Shown one piece after another: positions 7,750 to 15,987 of a stretch of 64,000 bases of DNA (its first letter is position 1; the number at the start of each line of letters is the position of its first letter). Where the stretch lies: positions 62,001 to 126,000 of the forward strand of contig CANLWY010000004.1 in the NCBI GenBank assembly GCA_947494995.1. Reading direction: 5' to 3'. The DNA comes from an uncultured Campylobacterales bacterium (GTDB lineage Bacteria; Campylobacterota; Campylobacteria; Campylobacterales; Arcobacteraceae). The notes under the pieces are model-generated. The model did no database searches and was not told where the DNA came from. It was given only the letters and a program-made list of their open reading frames with translations. The position numbers and the translations under genes were made by a program.

Positions 7750-8195
7750 TGACTTTATATGTAGATGGTGATGCTTTTCCAAACTTATTAAAACCAATAC
7801 TTTTTAGAGCAATAGAGAGATTAAAATTAAAAACAGTAGTTATTGCAAATAAAAAGATAAATATTGGACAATCTCCTTTTATAACTTATGTGCTTGTAGA
7901 GCAGGGTGCTGATGAAGCTGATAATAAAATTGTTGAACTATTAGAAGAGAATGATTTAGTTATAACAGCTGATATCCCACTTGCTGATAGAACTATTTCA
8001 AAAAATGCTCATGCAATAGATCATAGAGGTGAGTTGTATACAGAGGATAATATCAAACAATATCTAGCTATGAGAAATCTTATGCAAGAGATACGTGATA
8101 GTGGAGAGATTACAAAAGGACCAGCCCCTTTTTCTCAAAATGATGCTCAAAAATTTGCTAATCAGTTAAATAAGTTTTTACAAAAATATTTATAA
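7749..8195 (+). CDS. YaiI/YqxD family protein (UPF0178)
   Basis: 148 residues with the family's NYN/PIN-like nuclease core: an N-terminal YVDGDAFPN (4-12) and the acidic motifs GADEADNKI (58-66) and TADIPLADR. Those acidic residues suggest metal-dependent nuclease activity, but no substrate is known. The C-terminal GPAPFSQNDAQKFANQL segment is also typical. Coupled to ywbE by a one-base overlap. Confidence 0.88.
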   Translation: MTLYVDGDAFPNLLKPILFRAIERLKLKTVVIANKKINIGQSPFITYVLVEQGADEADNKIVELLEENDLVITADIPLADRTISKNAHAIDHRGELYTEDNIKQYLAMRNLMQEIRDSGEITKGPAPFSQNDAQKFANQLNKFLQKYL

Positions 8196-8267
8196 TCTTT
8201 TCAATTTTTTGAGTCTTTTTCAACTTTTCATCGTCTATATATAAAAAGATGATAAAAAAGGATTACT

Positions 8268-8861
8268 ATGGATACATTTTTAGCAATGATATCATTCTCA
8301 TTGGTTATGTCAATCTCTCCAGGACCAGTTAATATGATAATTATTTCCTCAGGAATAAATAATGGATTTAGAAAAACATTTACATTTATATCAGGAGCAA
8401 CAATTGGTTTTACACTTCTTTTAGGTTTTATCGGATTTGGTTTTTATAATGTTATGGAATTATTTCCAAACTTTTTAAACTATTTGGCATTTTTTGGCTC
8501 GGGCTTTATAATATATATGGGGTATAAAATTGCAACTTCAAATAAGTCTTTAGAAATAAATAAGAGTGAAAAAAAAGTACCTCGATTTCATGAAGGATTT
8601 TTATTACAGTGGTTAAATCCTAAAGCATGGATTGCATCCGTTTCTGGTGTATCTTTATTTTCTATTTCTGAGGCTATTTTATTGACCTTCATAGTAGTTT
8701 ATTTTTTTCTTTGTTATATAGGTCTTTCTTTTTGGGGAGTATTAGGAGATCAGATAAGCGGTTTTTTTAGGTTAGAGAAGAGGTTGAAAATGTTTAATCT
8801 TTTTATGGGAAGTTTATTGATAATTACTGCAGTTTATTTATTTTATATTCAACTAATATAG
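8268..8861 (+). CDS. LysE/RhtB family amino-acid exporter
   Basis: Six-helix inner-membrane exporter of 197 residues. The first helix carries the family motif SISPGPVNM (about 15-23), and helices continue to the C-terminus with a polar loop at about 90-113 (KSLEINKSEKKVP). LysE/RhtB proteins export amino acids or their derivatives by proton exchange; the substrate cannot be read from sequence. Own promoter-like TATATA near 8236 and AAAGGA before the start. It precedes the sigma factor gene by 25 bases and may be co-transcribed with it. Confidence 0.85.
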   Translation: MDTFLAMISFSLVMSISPGPVNMIIISSGINNGFRKTFTFISGATIGFTLLLGFIGFGFYNVMELFPNFLNYLAFFGSGFIIYMGYKIATSNKSLEINKSEKKVPRFHEGFLLQWLNPKAWIASVSGVSLFSISEAILLTFIVVYFFLCYIGLSFWGVLGDQISGFFRLEKRLKMFNLFMGSLLIITAVYLFYIQLI

Positions 8862-8886
8862 ATATATTTTTATATAAAGGAATAAA

Positions 8887-9456
8887 ATGGATAATAGTAC
8901 AGAAGATGTTTGGAAAGAGTATCATAAACAACTTCTAGGTTTTATTAGTAGTAAAGTTTCAGATAAACAAATTGCAAAAGATATTTTACATGAAGTATTT
9001 ATAAAGATTCATACAAAAATGCATACCTTAGATGATATCACAAAACTAAAAAGCTGGGTGTACCAAATTACAAGAAATACCATTATTGATTTTTATCGTA
9101 CAAATAAATTTATAAAAGAGATTCCTGATTGGGTAGATAAACCTTTTGAAATAAGTTCTGATGAAATAATAAAAGAGGAATTATCTTTATGTCTTGGTTT
9201 TTTGATTGAAAAACTACCTCCAAAATATAAACAAGCAATTGAATTATCTGAAATGGAAAATAAAACTCAGCAGGAGTTAGCTGAAGTTGAAAATATATCA
9301 TTATCAGGTGCAAAATCTAGAGTACAAAGAGGAAGAAAAATATTAAAAGAGATGCTTCTTGAATGTTGCCAACTAGAGATAAATAAACACAATAGAATAG
9401 TTGAAGTCAAAATAAAAGATGAAAAAAATTGTGAGTTAGTTAAAAATAGTAAATAA
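8887..9456 (+). CDS. sigZ: Sigma-70 family factor, SigZ-type (ECF group)
   Basis: 189-residue alternative sigma factor. Region 2 spans about 8-75, with AKDILHEVFIKIHTK (30-44) and SWVYQITRNTIIDFYR (56-71) matching regions 2.2-2.4. Region 4 spans 100-158, with a helix-turn-helix at KTQQELAEVENISLSGAKSRVQRGRK (given here in part: 126-151). The C-terminal tail has paired Cys (160-161) and another Cys182, as in SigZ-like factors, which could bind metal or sense redox state. No anti-sigma gene adjoins it. Confidence 0.85.
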   Translation: MDNSTEDVWKEYHKQLLGFISSKVSDKQIAKDILHEVFIKIHTKMHTLDDITKLKSWVYQITRNTIIDFYRTNKFIKEIPDWVDKPFEISSDEIIKEELSLCLGFLIEKLPPKYKQAIELSEMENKTQQELAEVENISLSGAKSRVQRGRKILKEMLLECCQLEINKHNRIVEVKIKDEKNCELVKNSK

Positions 9457-9457
9457 A

Positions 9458-10459
9458 TTAGTTCTCAAAGAGTTCTATTTCACAAACAACTTGCGCATGG
9501 TCACTTTGTAAAATAGAACCATCTTTATTTTCTTTCAAATGTTCATCTAAAATCTCATATGAACTAATCTTTCCAAGAGCATTTTTATCTTTTTTATTAA
9601 AATCTTTTGAGACAAAAATATAGTCAAGAACATTTCCATATGATTGGTAATAGCTTGTAGGGGATCTTAGTTTTTTCTTTTCTGGATGAGGATTATCCTC
9701 TTTTTTACTTGATAGATAATATGCATCGAAAAGAAGATAAGAGTTGAATTTTTTATTTTCATGATATGCCCTATTTGTAAGTGCATCAATACAAAGAGAG
9801 AACTCTTTGTCATTTAAATCACACATAGAAACTATTGGTGTTTTACACTTCTTAAAGTCATAAAATAAAGATGAGGTTTCAACTAGCCTTTGTTTAAGAG
9901 CAGGGGAGTAGTTTTTTTCTAAAGCTTCTTTTGTTTTTTCTTGTTTCTCTTTAAGAGTACTTTTTTTATCAAAAATATATTCAAACTCATTTAATCTATT
10001 TGATTTAAAGTGATTTACATAAACTGTAATTTGTTTTTTATTAGAAAGTTCTATTAAAGCTTTTATTGGAATTCTTGAAAAAGTAAAATGTCCTTGGAAA
10101 TTATGCTTTTTTATACTTGGAATATGAATATTTACTTTGTGAGTTTTTATTATTGGAAACTTTGAAGCAAGGGCTACTGTTGTACTTATATATACAGTTG
10201 GATTTTGTTTGTCTGTTTTTGCATCATCAACTGTAACAAAGTATTTGAAACCTAACTCTTTACAGATTTCTTCTAAAGCATCTTTTGAAAAAACTTCTTG
10301 AAATCCTATAATGTCACAATTCATTTTCTCAATTTTTTCTTTTATCCAAGATGTTTTATTCTCCCATTGACTAGGGGTAAACTTATCTTTTTTTATATAC
10401 CAAGAGAAAGGGGGCTCAACAAATTGAAAGAGGTTAAATGTTCCAAATCGAATTATCAT
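9458..10459 (-). CDS. Endonuclease/exonuclease/phosphatase fold protein
   Basis: 333-residue EEP-superfamily metallo-hydrolase. The expected sites are present in order: Asn9 (TFNL), Glu55 (GFQEVF), His150 (YVNHFKSNR), Asp214/Asn216 (CDLND), Asp279 (VLDYIF) and Asp320-His321 (SDHAQ). No signal peptide is visible, so it should act in the cytoplasm, possibly on nucleic acid or a phosphoester. The substrate cannot be assigned. It converges with sigZ with one base between the stops. Confidence 0.82.
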   Translation of the reverse strand: MIIRFGTFNLFQFVEPPFSWYIKKDKFTPSQWENKTSWIKEKIEKMNCDIIGFQEVFSKDALEEICKELGFKYFVTVDDAKTDKQNPTVYISTTVALASKFPIIKTHKVNIHIPSIKKHNFQGHFTFSRIPIKALIELSNKKQITVYVNHFKSNRLNEFEYIFDKKSTLKEKQEKTKEALEKNYSPALKQRLVETSSLFYDFKKCKTPIVSMCDLNDKEFSLCIDALTNRAYHENKKFNSYLLFDAYYLSSKKEDNPHPEKKKLRSPTSYYQSYGNVLDYIFVSKDFNKKDKNALGKISSYEILDEHLKENKDGSILQSDHAQVVCEIELFEN

Positions 10460-10495
10460 AAATAGATTATATCAAAAGCAACTTCTCTTTTATGT

Positions 10496-10501
10496 TATAA
10501 T
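10496..10501 (+). promoter_or_regulatory. Extended -10 promoter before DUF234 gene
   Basis: TATAAT with TG at the extended position (10493-10494). It puts the transcript start near 10508, just upstream of the AAAAGG Shine-Dalgarno at 10516-10521. Confidence 0.6.
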
Positions 10502-10597
10502 TGCGCAATTTAATTAAAAGGCTTCCCCATCATACTAAATAATAAAACACTATTAGAACAATTTCAAGAGTTTTGTAAAACAAATAATCCCAAAGAT

Positions 10598-11410
10598 ATG
10601 GAAACAGCACTAAACTATTTTGCTGTATTTGGAGGGCTTGAAGTAAAAATAGATATGACAAAACCTTTAAGGTCTTTAATAGTAAGACATATTTTAAATG
10701 AGTATTACTCTATTCAAGATTATATTGCTAAGCTTACAAAAAATTCTGCACCTTATCATAAGGTTTTAACTGGAATTGCACTTGGTGATAGAAGAACAAA
10801 CTCTGCTTTTAGAAGAGCAGATATAGAGTATCATGAAGGACTAAAAGTTATATATGAACTTGAAGAGTTAGAAATAATTCAAACTGAAACTTCACTTGAC
10901 TTTTTAACAAACAATTTTGAAGAGAATGATGTATCAGATAAGCTTCTATTTACAACGCCATTTTTAAGATTTTGGTTTGCTTTTGTATCTCCTTTATATA
11001 GAGGAATAGCAAGAAGAGAATATGATGAGTGTTTTGAAAGATTTGGAAATTATCAAAATGAATTTATGGATTTAGTTTTTGAACAGTTGTGCCATGAGTA
11101 TATAAAAGTAATGTTTAAAGATGATGAAATAGAAGAGATAGGAAGATATTGGGATGAAGATAAAAATGAACTTGACTTAGTAGCTCAAACAGAATCTGGA
11201 AGAGTAATAGTTGGTTCATGTAGATATACAAACTCTAAGATGAAAAAAACAGAAGTTACTAGATTAAAAGATATTTGTGAAAAACTTGAAATTATTCCAG
11301 ATTTTGTAACACTATTTTCAAAAAAAGGTTTTACAAATGAGCTTAAAGGTGAAAAAGGTGAAAGCTTAAAACTTTATACTGTAAAAAGTTTGAAGTCGTT
11401 GATAATATAG
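10598..11410 (+). CDS. DUF234 domain protein (PD-(D/E)XK-like), start codon uncertain
   Basis: 270 residues from the first canonical ATG, with no AAA ATPase domain although DUF234 is often the C-terminal part of AAA proteins. The C-terminal half has GRYWDEDKNELDLVAQTESG (179-198), resembling a PD-(D/E)XK nuclease core (E-D ... G-x-C where many have ECK), so catalysis is doubtful. The frame stays open upstream to 10514, and the Shine-Dalgarno AAAAGG at 10516-10521 fits a start at ATC 10529 or ATA 10532. That would add 22-23 residues (LNNKTLLEQFQEF). The real protein therefore probably starts at a rare codon. It is one base from the FkbM gene. Confidence 0.75.
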   Translation: METALNYFAVFGGLEVKIDMTKPLRSLIVRHILNEYYSIQDYIAKLTKNSAPYHKVLTGIALGDRRTNSAFRRADIEYHEGLKVIYELEELEIIQTETSLDFLTNNFEENDVSDKLLFTTPFLRFWFAFVSPLYRGIARREYDECFERFGNYQNEFMDLVFEQLCHEYIKVMFKDDEIEEIGRYWDEDKNELDLVAQTESGRVIVGSCRYTNSKMKKTEVTRLKDICEKLEIIPDFVTLFSKKGFTNELKGEKGESLKLYTVKSLKSLII

Positions 11411-11411
11411 T

Positions 11412-12488
11412 ATGAATCTAATAGAAACTACTTTTATAAATGAAAGAGATAAAGCTCTAGTAGAAGAGTTTATCTCTTCACCTACTAGAAAAAAATTTAT
11501 TATAGGGATAAATCGTCTTACAAAGTCAGTTCAAAAGTATGTTGAGCTTGATGGAATAATTGATGATTTCACAAGAATTCAAAGTTCAAGAAAAAAGAAA
11601 AACATATACCAAATAGATGAAGTTCCAAATGATGCTTTGATTTTATCTACATCTACAGGAAGTCCTTTAGAGGTAAAAGAAGGATTAGATAGTAAAGGTT
11701 TTGAAAATATAAACTATCTAAGCTTTTTTAAATATTCAGATTTTGATTTAGCAAAACCTCCTTTTATAACTGATTTTGAAGAGGATTATAAAAAAAATAA
11801 AGAAAAATATGAAAAAGTTTACAATCTTCTTGCAGATGAAAAATCAAAAGAGGTTTTTACAAAAGTAATCAATTTTAAAATAAGTTTTGATTTTAACTTT
11901 ATGGAAGGTTTTACAAATAATCATGCAGAACAATATTTTGATAAAGATATTATTCCTAAAATTGAAGATATAGTTTTTCTTGATGGCGGAGGATATATAG
12001 GGGATACAATTCCACAAATTAAAAACAACTTTCCAGACTTTAAAAAAATATACTGTATAGAACCAAATAATTTACATATAGGTATTGCAAAGAAAAACTT
12101 TTTAAATGAAGATAAAATAGAGTTTATAAACTGTGGTTTGGGAAATAAAAAGCTTCTAAATGAAGATAAACAAGCAGTTCAAAACAACTGTGAACATGAT
12201 TTTCAAGCTACAAGTATAAATACAATTGATAATATAGTTGATGAAAAAGTAGATTTTATAAAACTAGATATAGAAGGTGCAGAACAAGATGCTTTAGAAG
12301 GAGCAAAAGAGACTATATCAAATCATCATCCAATTTTAGCTATTTGTATTTATCATAAGGCAGAAGATTGGTACAAGATTCCTGAAATTGTGTTAGATAT
12401 TAGAGATGATTATGATTTATATTTAAGGCACTATATGGAAGGCATCTACGAAACTGTTATGTATTTTATTCCAAAGAAATTAAGTTAA
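11412..12488 (+). CDS. FkbM family SAM-dependent methyltransferase
   Basis: 358 residues. The C-terminal half is the methyltransferase: motif I FLDGGGYIGDT (189-199) binds SAM, IYCIEPN (213-219) is the acidic motif II, and KLDIEGAEQDALEGA follows in the family's characteristic D-I-E-G position. The N-terminal 180 residues are of unknown role, perhaps acceptor recognition. FkbM enzymes O-methylate sugars, glycolipids or secondary metabolites. No glycan cluster is adjacent, so the acceptor is unknown. The end overlaps the converging kinase gene by 9 bases. Confidence 0.82.
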   Translation: MNLIETTFINERDKALVEEFISSPTRKKFIIGINRLTKSVQKYVELDGIIDDFTRIQSSRKKKNIYQIDEVPNDALILSTSTGSPLEVKEGLDSKGFENINYLSFFKYSDFDLAKPPFITDFEEDYKKNKEKYEKVYNLLADEKSKEVFTKVINFKISFDFNFMEGFTNNHAEQYFDKDIIPKIEDIVFLDGGGYIGDTIPQIKNNFPDFKKIYCIEPNNLHIGIAKKNFLNEDKIEFINCGLGNKKLLNEDKQAVQNNCEHDFQATSINTIDNIVDEKVDFIKLDIEGAEQDALEGAKETISNHHPILAICIYHKAEDWYKIPEIVLDIRDDYDLYLRHYMEGIYETVMYFIPKKLS

Positions 12489-14075
12489 AGGTAGTTTTAT
12501 TAAAAAGCTTACTCCTTTTCCTTCTTTACTACTACATTCAATTGAACCTTTTAATTGAGTAGTTATAATATTATAGATAATATTTAAGCCAAGTCCTGTA
12601 CCACCTTTACTTCTATTTGTCGTAAAAAATGGTTCAAAAATAAGAGTTAAATTCTCTTCTTTTATTCCTTTACCATTGTCTTTATATATGATATTAACAG
12701 TTTTATCTTCACGAACTATACTTATGGTTATATTTCCTTCTTGTTTCTCATTAAAACCATGGTTTATTGAATTTATAATTAGATTTGTAAAAATTTGTGC
12801 GTATGCTCCTGCATATGAGTTTAGTAAAACTCTTTCTTTACATTCAACTTTTATAGTAATTTTTGTTTTTTTTATTATATTATCAAGACTTGTTAAAATC
12901 TCTTCGACGTAGGATTTTAATTCAAACTCTCTTTTATCTTCACTACTTTGGTCAACAGCAACTTGTTTAAAGCTTTTCACTAAATCAGCAGTTCTCTCTA
13001 GGTTTCTTGTAATTTGAAAACTTATGTCATTTGAGTCTTCTAAAAAACTCTTAAATCTTTCTTCTGAAAGTTGTCCTTGTTCATAATCTTTTAAAACTTC
13101 TTTATTTATATCCATTAGGTGAGTTGCACCAGTAAGACCTATACCTATTGGTGTATTTATTTCATGGGCAACACCAGCAACTAGCCCTCCTAGACTAGCC
13201 ATTTTTTCTGCTTCTATTAGTTTGGTCTGTGTTTGTTTTAAATTAATTATTGTCTCTTGCAGTTCATTATTTGAACATTTAAGCTCTTTTGTTCTCTCTT
13301 CAATTTTATCTTCTAGTTCATCTATTTGCTTTTTTATTGTATCTTTCATGATAGAAAAACTATTTGATAGTTGAGTTAATTCATAACTTCCATTTATTTT
13401 TATATCACTTTTTAAGTCCCCTTTTGTAATTTTTTTTGAAGCAATTATAAGTTTTTCAATTGGAGACAATATGTATCTTACAATTAGAATAATTAAAATT
13501 GAAATAATTGATAAGATAACTATTGTGGTCATTAGAAACTTATCATTAAAATTATGAAGAGATTTATATTTTAGATTAGTTGGTATACTATATCCTATAA
13601 TCCAATCCCAATTTTTGTAGTGCTTAAAGATAATCCATTTATCAATGCCTCTATATGTCACATTAAAATTACCTTCTTTTACATTGATAATTTTTTTGTA
13701 TTCTTTATTTTCTGCATATGTATTATAATTTTCTTCACTTAAATTTGGGTGTAGTATAAAAAATCTTTTTTCATTTATAATAAATGGATAGATTTTCATA
13801 TTTTCTGTATAATGTACTTTTTTAAGTTCTTTTATTAAAAGTTCTTTAAAGGCATATTCATAACTTTGAGGAGCTAAGGTTCTTTGTAGTTTTTGATACT
13901 TACTTTCTATTGTTTGTAAAATAGTGTCAATTTTTTCTGTATAAACATTAAATTGTTTTTTGTCAATTGTTTCTTTAATTTCATTTGATGATAGATAATA
14001 CAGTATTAAAATACCGCTTAATAGAGTGATTAACACAGAAGTTAGTATTTGAAAATAGAGCCGTTTTCTAAACAT
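12480..14075 (-). CDS. Sensor histidine kinase with periplasmic Cache-like domain
   Basis: Membrane sensor of 531 residues: TM1 about 8-28, periplasmic Cache-like domain 30-178 (the segment WIIGYSIPTNLKY resembles the end of sCache domains), TM2 about 180-203, HAMP 204-256, coiled coil to 290, and phospho-acceptor His304 in the H-box GVAHEINTP. The N-box is at 427-440, G1 DNGKG 466-470, F-box EPFFTT 481-486 and G2 GGTGLGL 491-497. All catalytic boxes are intact. No response regulator is adjacent. It is divergent from a periplasmic binding protein, which may be its ligand partner. Confidence 0.88.
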   Translation of the reverse strand: MFRKRLYFQILTSVLITLLSGILILYYLSSNEIKETIDKKQFNVYTEKIDTILQTIESKYQKLQRTLAPQSYEYAFKELLIKELKKVHYTENMKIYPFIINEKRFFILHPNLSEENYNTYAENKEYKKIINVKEGNFNVTYRGIDKWIIFKHYKNWDWIIGYSIPTNLKYKSLHNFNDKFLMTTIVILSIISILIILIVRYILSPIEKLIIASKKITKGDLKSDIKINGSYELTQLSNSFSIMKDTIKKQIDELEDKIEERTKELKCSNNELQETIINLKQTQTKLIEAEKMASLGGLVAGVAHEINTPIGIGLTGATHLMDINKEVLKDYEQGQLSEERFKSFLEDSNDISFQITRNLERTADLVKSFKQVAVDQSSEDKREFELKSYVEEILTSLDNIIKKTKITIKVECKERVLLNSYAGAYAQIFTNLIINSINHGFNEKQEGNITISIVREDKTVNIIYKDNGKGIKEENLTLIFEPFFTTNRSKGGTGLGLNIIYNIITTQLKGSIECSSKEGKGVSFLIKLPLT

Positions 14076-14163
14076 AATGCTACCTTAATTTTCGTCTGTA
14101 AAATTATACTAATTTTTTGTGTAATATTATATATGGTAGGATTATTAAAAAAAAGGATTAATC

Positions 14164-15099
14164 ATGAAATCAGTTTTATTTATCTGTGTATTCTGTTTAA
14201 GTTTTTCTTTTGCCCAAACTAAAGTTTTATATATAAATTCATATCATGAGGATTTTTATTCCGCAATTATTCAAACAAAAGTAGTTCGTGATATGTTAGA
14301 ACCACAAGGTATCAAGTTGAAGTTTGTACACATGGATACTAAACGTATTAAGAAACATGAACTAAGAGAAATAGAGGCTTTAAAAGTTAAGAAGCTTATT
14401 GAAGAGTGGAAACCAAATCTTGTAATTGCAAGTGATGATTCTGCAAGTAAGTATGTAATTTCAAAGTGGTATAAAGATTCACATATTCCTTTTGTTTTTA
14501 TGGGTGTAAATTGGAGTGCTAAACAGTATGGTTATCCATATAAAAACGTGACAGGTCAAATAGAAGTAGATTTGGCAAAAGAGCTTATTGATGAGTTAAA
14601 AAAACATGCAAAAGGTGATAAGGTTGCCTTTTTAGCAGGAGATACTTTAACTGATCAAAAAACACTTAATTTTTATCAAAATAATCTATCTTTAGAGTTT
14701 GAACAGGTTAGATTAGTAAATAGTTTCAAAGAGTGGAAAGAAGCTTATATCTCTTTACAAAAAGAGGTCGATGTAATCCTATTTTTAAATAATGCTGGTA
14801 TAAAAAATTGGGAGGATAAAGAAGCAGCAAAACTTGTAAAAGATGTGACTGTTATTCCTTCTGGAACAACAGATCAAAGCTTACATCCTTTTGTATTAAT
14901 TAGTTTTGCAAAAGATGTTCATGAGTATGGTGAGTATGCAAGTAAAACAGCACTTAGAATATTAAGAGGAACATCTCCTTCACAGATTCCAATTACAAAA
15001 AATAAAAGAGCAAAGGTTAGTTTAAATATGAGTTTAGCAAAAAAACTTGAAGTAATTTTTCCTATTGAATTAGTTGATATGGCAACATTGGTTAAATAG
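14164..15099 (+). CDS. Periplasmic ABC-type substrate-binding protein, orphan
   Basis: 311 residues with a signal peptide ending SFA (1-17). No lipobox: a Cys at 11 lies in the hydrophobic core. The sequence VLYINSYHEDFYSA, then KPNLVIASDDSASKYVI and IPFVFMGVNW, fits the type 1 periplasmic binding fold of the ABC_sub_bind group. No permease or ATPase follows. The divergent gene encodes a Cache-domain histidine kinase, and binding proteins of this group are often paired with such sensors, so a signalling rather than uptake role is plausible. Confidence 0.75.
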   Translation: MKSVLFICVFCLSFSFAQTKVLYINSYHEDFYSAIIQTKVVRDMLEPQGIKLKFVHMDTKRIKKHELREIEALKVKKLIEEWKPNLVIASDDSASKYVISKWYKDSHIPFVFMGVNWSAKQYGYPYKNVTGQIEVDLAKELIDELKKHAKGDKVAFLAGDTLTDQKTLNFYQNNLSLEFEQVRLVNSFKEWKEAYISLQKEVDVILFLNNAGIKNWEDKEAAKLVKDVTVIPSGTTDQSLHPFVLISFAKDVHEYGEYASKTALRILRGTSPSQIPITKNKRAKVSLNMSLAKKLEVIFPIELVDMATLVK

Positions 15100-15855
15100 T
15101 TAATTGCAAAACTCTTCAATTTTTGTTGCAAAATAGATAGGGCATTCTATCATAGGGTAATGCCCTGCCTCTTGACACTCTACTATTTTAAAATCTTTAT
15201 AAGTAAGTTCAAAAATTTTTTTTATTGAGTTTAGCCCAAATACTGGAAAATCATGCCTCCCAACAATAACTCTTATTGGGATATCTATAGTTTTTGCTTC
15301 TTCAAGAAAGTCAGTATTCATATACATTTCCATATATCCAACTCTTGCCTCTATAGTTGATGCTTCATAAGCCATCTTAATTCTAGAGTTTTTCCATGAT
15401 TGATTATATCTTTTACTAGAGCTATTTACTATATCTTCTATTAGGTTTTTATTCTCTTTCATCTGTTTTAATAAAGCTTGTTTTTGTATTTCAGGAGCTT
15501 TAACTCCTGAAGCAGGAATTGGAGTAACTAGGACAAGTGATTTTATTCTAGAATCAATTAATGCTAATTTTTGAGCAATCATTGTAGACATTGAGTGAGC
15601 AACTATATACACATCTTTTAATTTTAGTGTTGTAATAAGATTTTTTACATCATTTGAGGCTTCTTCTATTGTATATGAGCCTTTGATATCTTTTGAAAGT
15701 CCATAACCCCTTAAATCGGTAAAAATATAAGTAAAGTTTTCACTATTAAGATATGGAAGAATTGAGTTATAGTTCTTATGGTCTCCCATAAGTTCATGCA
15801 AAAATATTACTTTCTTTTTTCCTGAACCTACTATTTTATAAGCTAATTCAATCAT
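15100..15855 (-). CDS. Alpha/beta hydrolase
   Basis: 251-residue alpha/beta hydrolase, cytoplasmic. The nucleophile elbow is AHSMS (86-90) with Ser88. The acid Asp202 lies in VGRHDFP and the base His232 in EAGHYP. The oxyanion region is FLHELMGD (18-25). The substrate is unknown; esterase, lactonase or dehalogenase-like chemistry would fit the fold, though the elbow has Ser rather than Asp and so excludes haloalkane dehalogenase. Tail-to-tail with the binding protein gene with no gap. Confidence 0.85.
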   Translation of the reverse strand: MIELAYKIVGSGKKKVIFLHELMGDHKNYNSILPYLNSENFTYIFTDLRGYGLSKDIKGSYTIEEASNDVKNLITTLKLKDVYIVAHSMSTMIAQKLALIDSRIKSLVLVTPIPASGVKAPEIQKQALLKQMKENKNLIEDIVNSSSKRYNQSWKNSRIKMAYEASTIEARVGYMEMYMNTDFLEEAKTIDIPIRVIVGRHDFPVFGLNSIKKIFELTYKDFKIVECQEAGHYPMIECPIYFATKIEEFCN

Positions 15856-15937
15856 TGTTGCCTCTTTATATTTTAATAAAGAAACTTTATCTAAATTTTA
15901 TGAAAGAGAAATAAAATTTAATATTTTTTTATCTAAA

Positions 15938-15974
15938 CCTTATACTTAATTGCAGGAGTTATTTAAGTATAAGG
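15938..15974. terminator. Perfect 12-base inverted repeat downstream of chemoreceptor gene
   Basis: Arms CCTTATACTTAA (15938-15949) and TTAAGTATAAGG (15963-15974) with a 13-base loop, 14 bases after the stop of the leftward chemoreceptor gene. It could end that transcript or protect its 3' end. The U-run expected of an intrinsic terminator is weak on both strands, so a protein-binding site is also possible. Confidence 0.5.
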
Positions 15975-15987
15975 CTATATTGATTTT

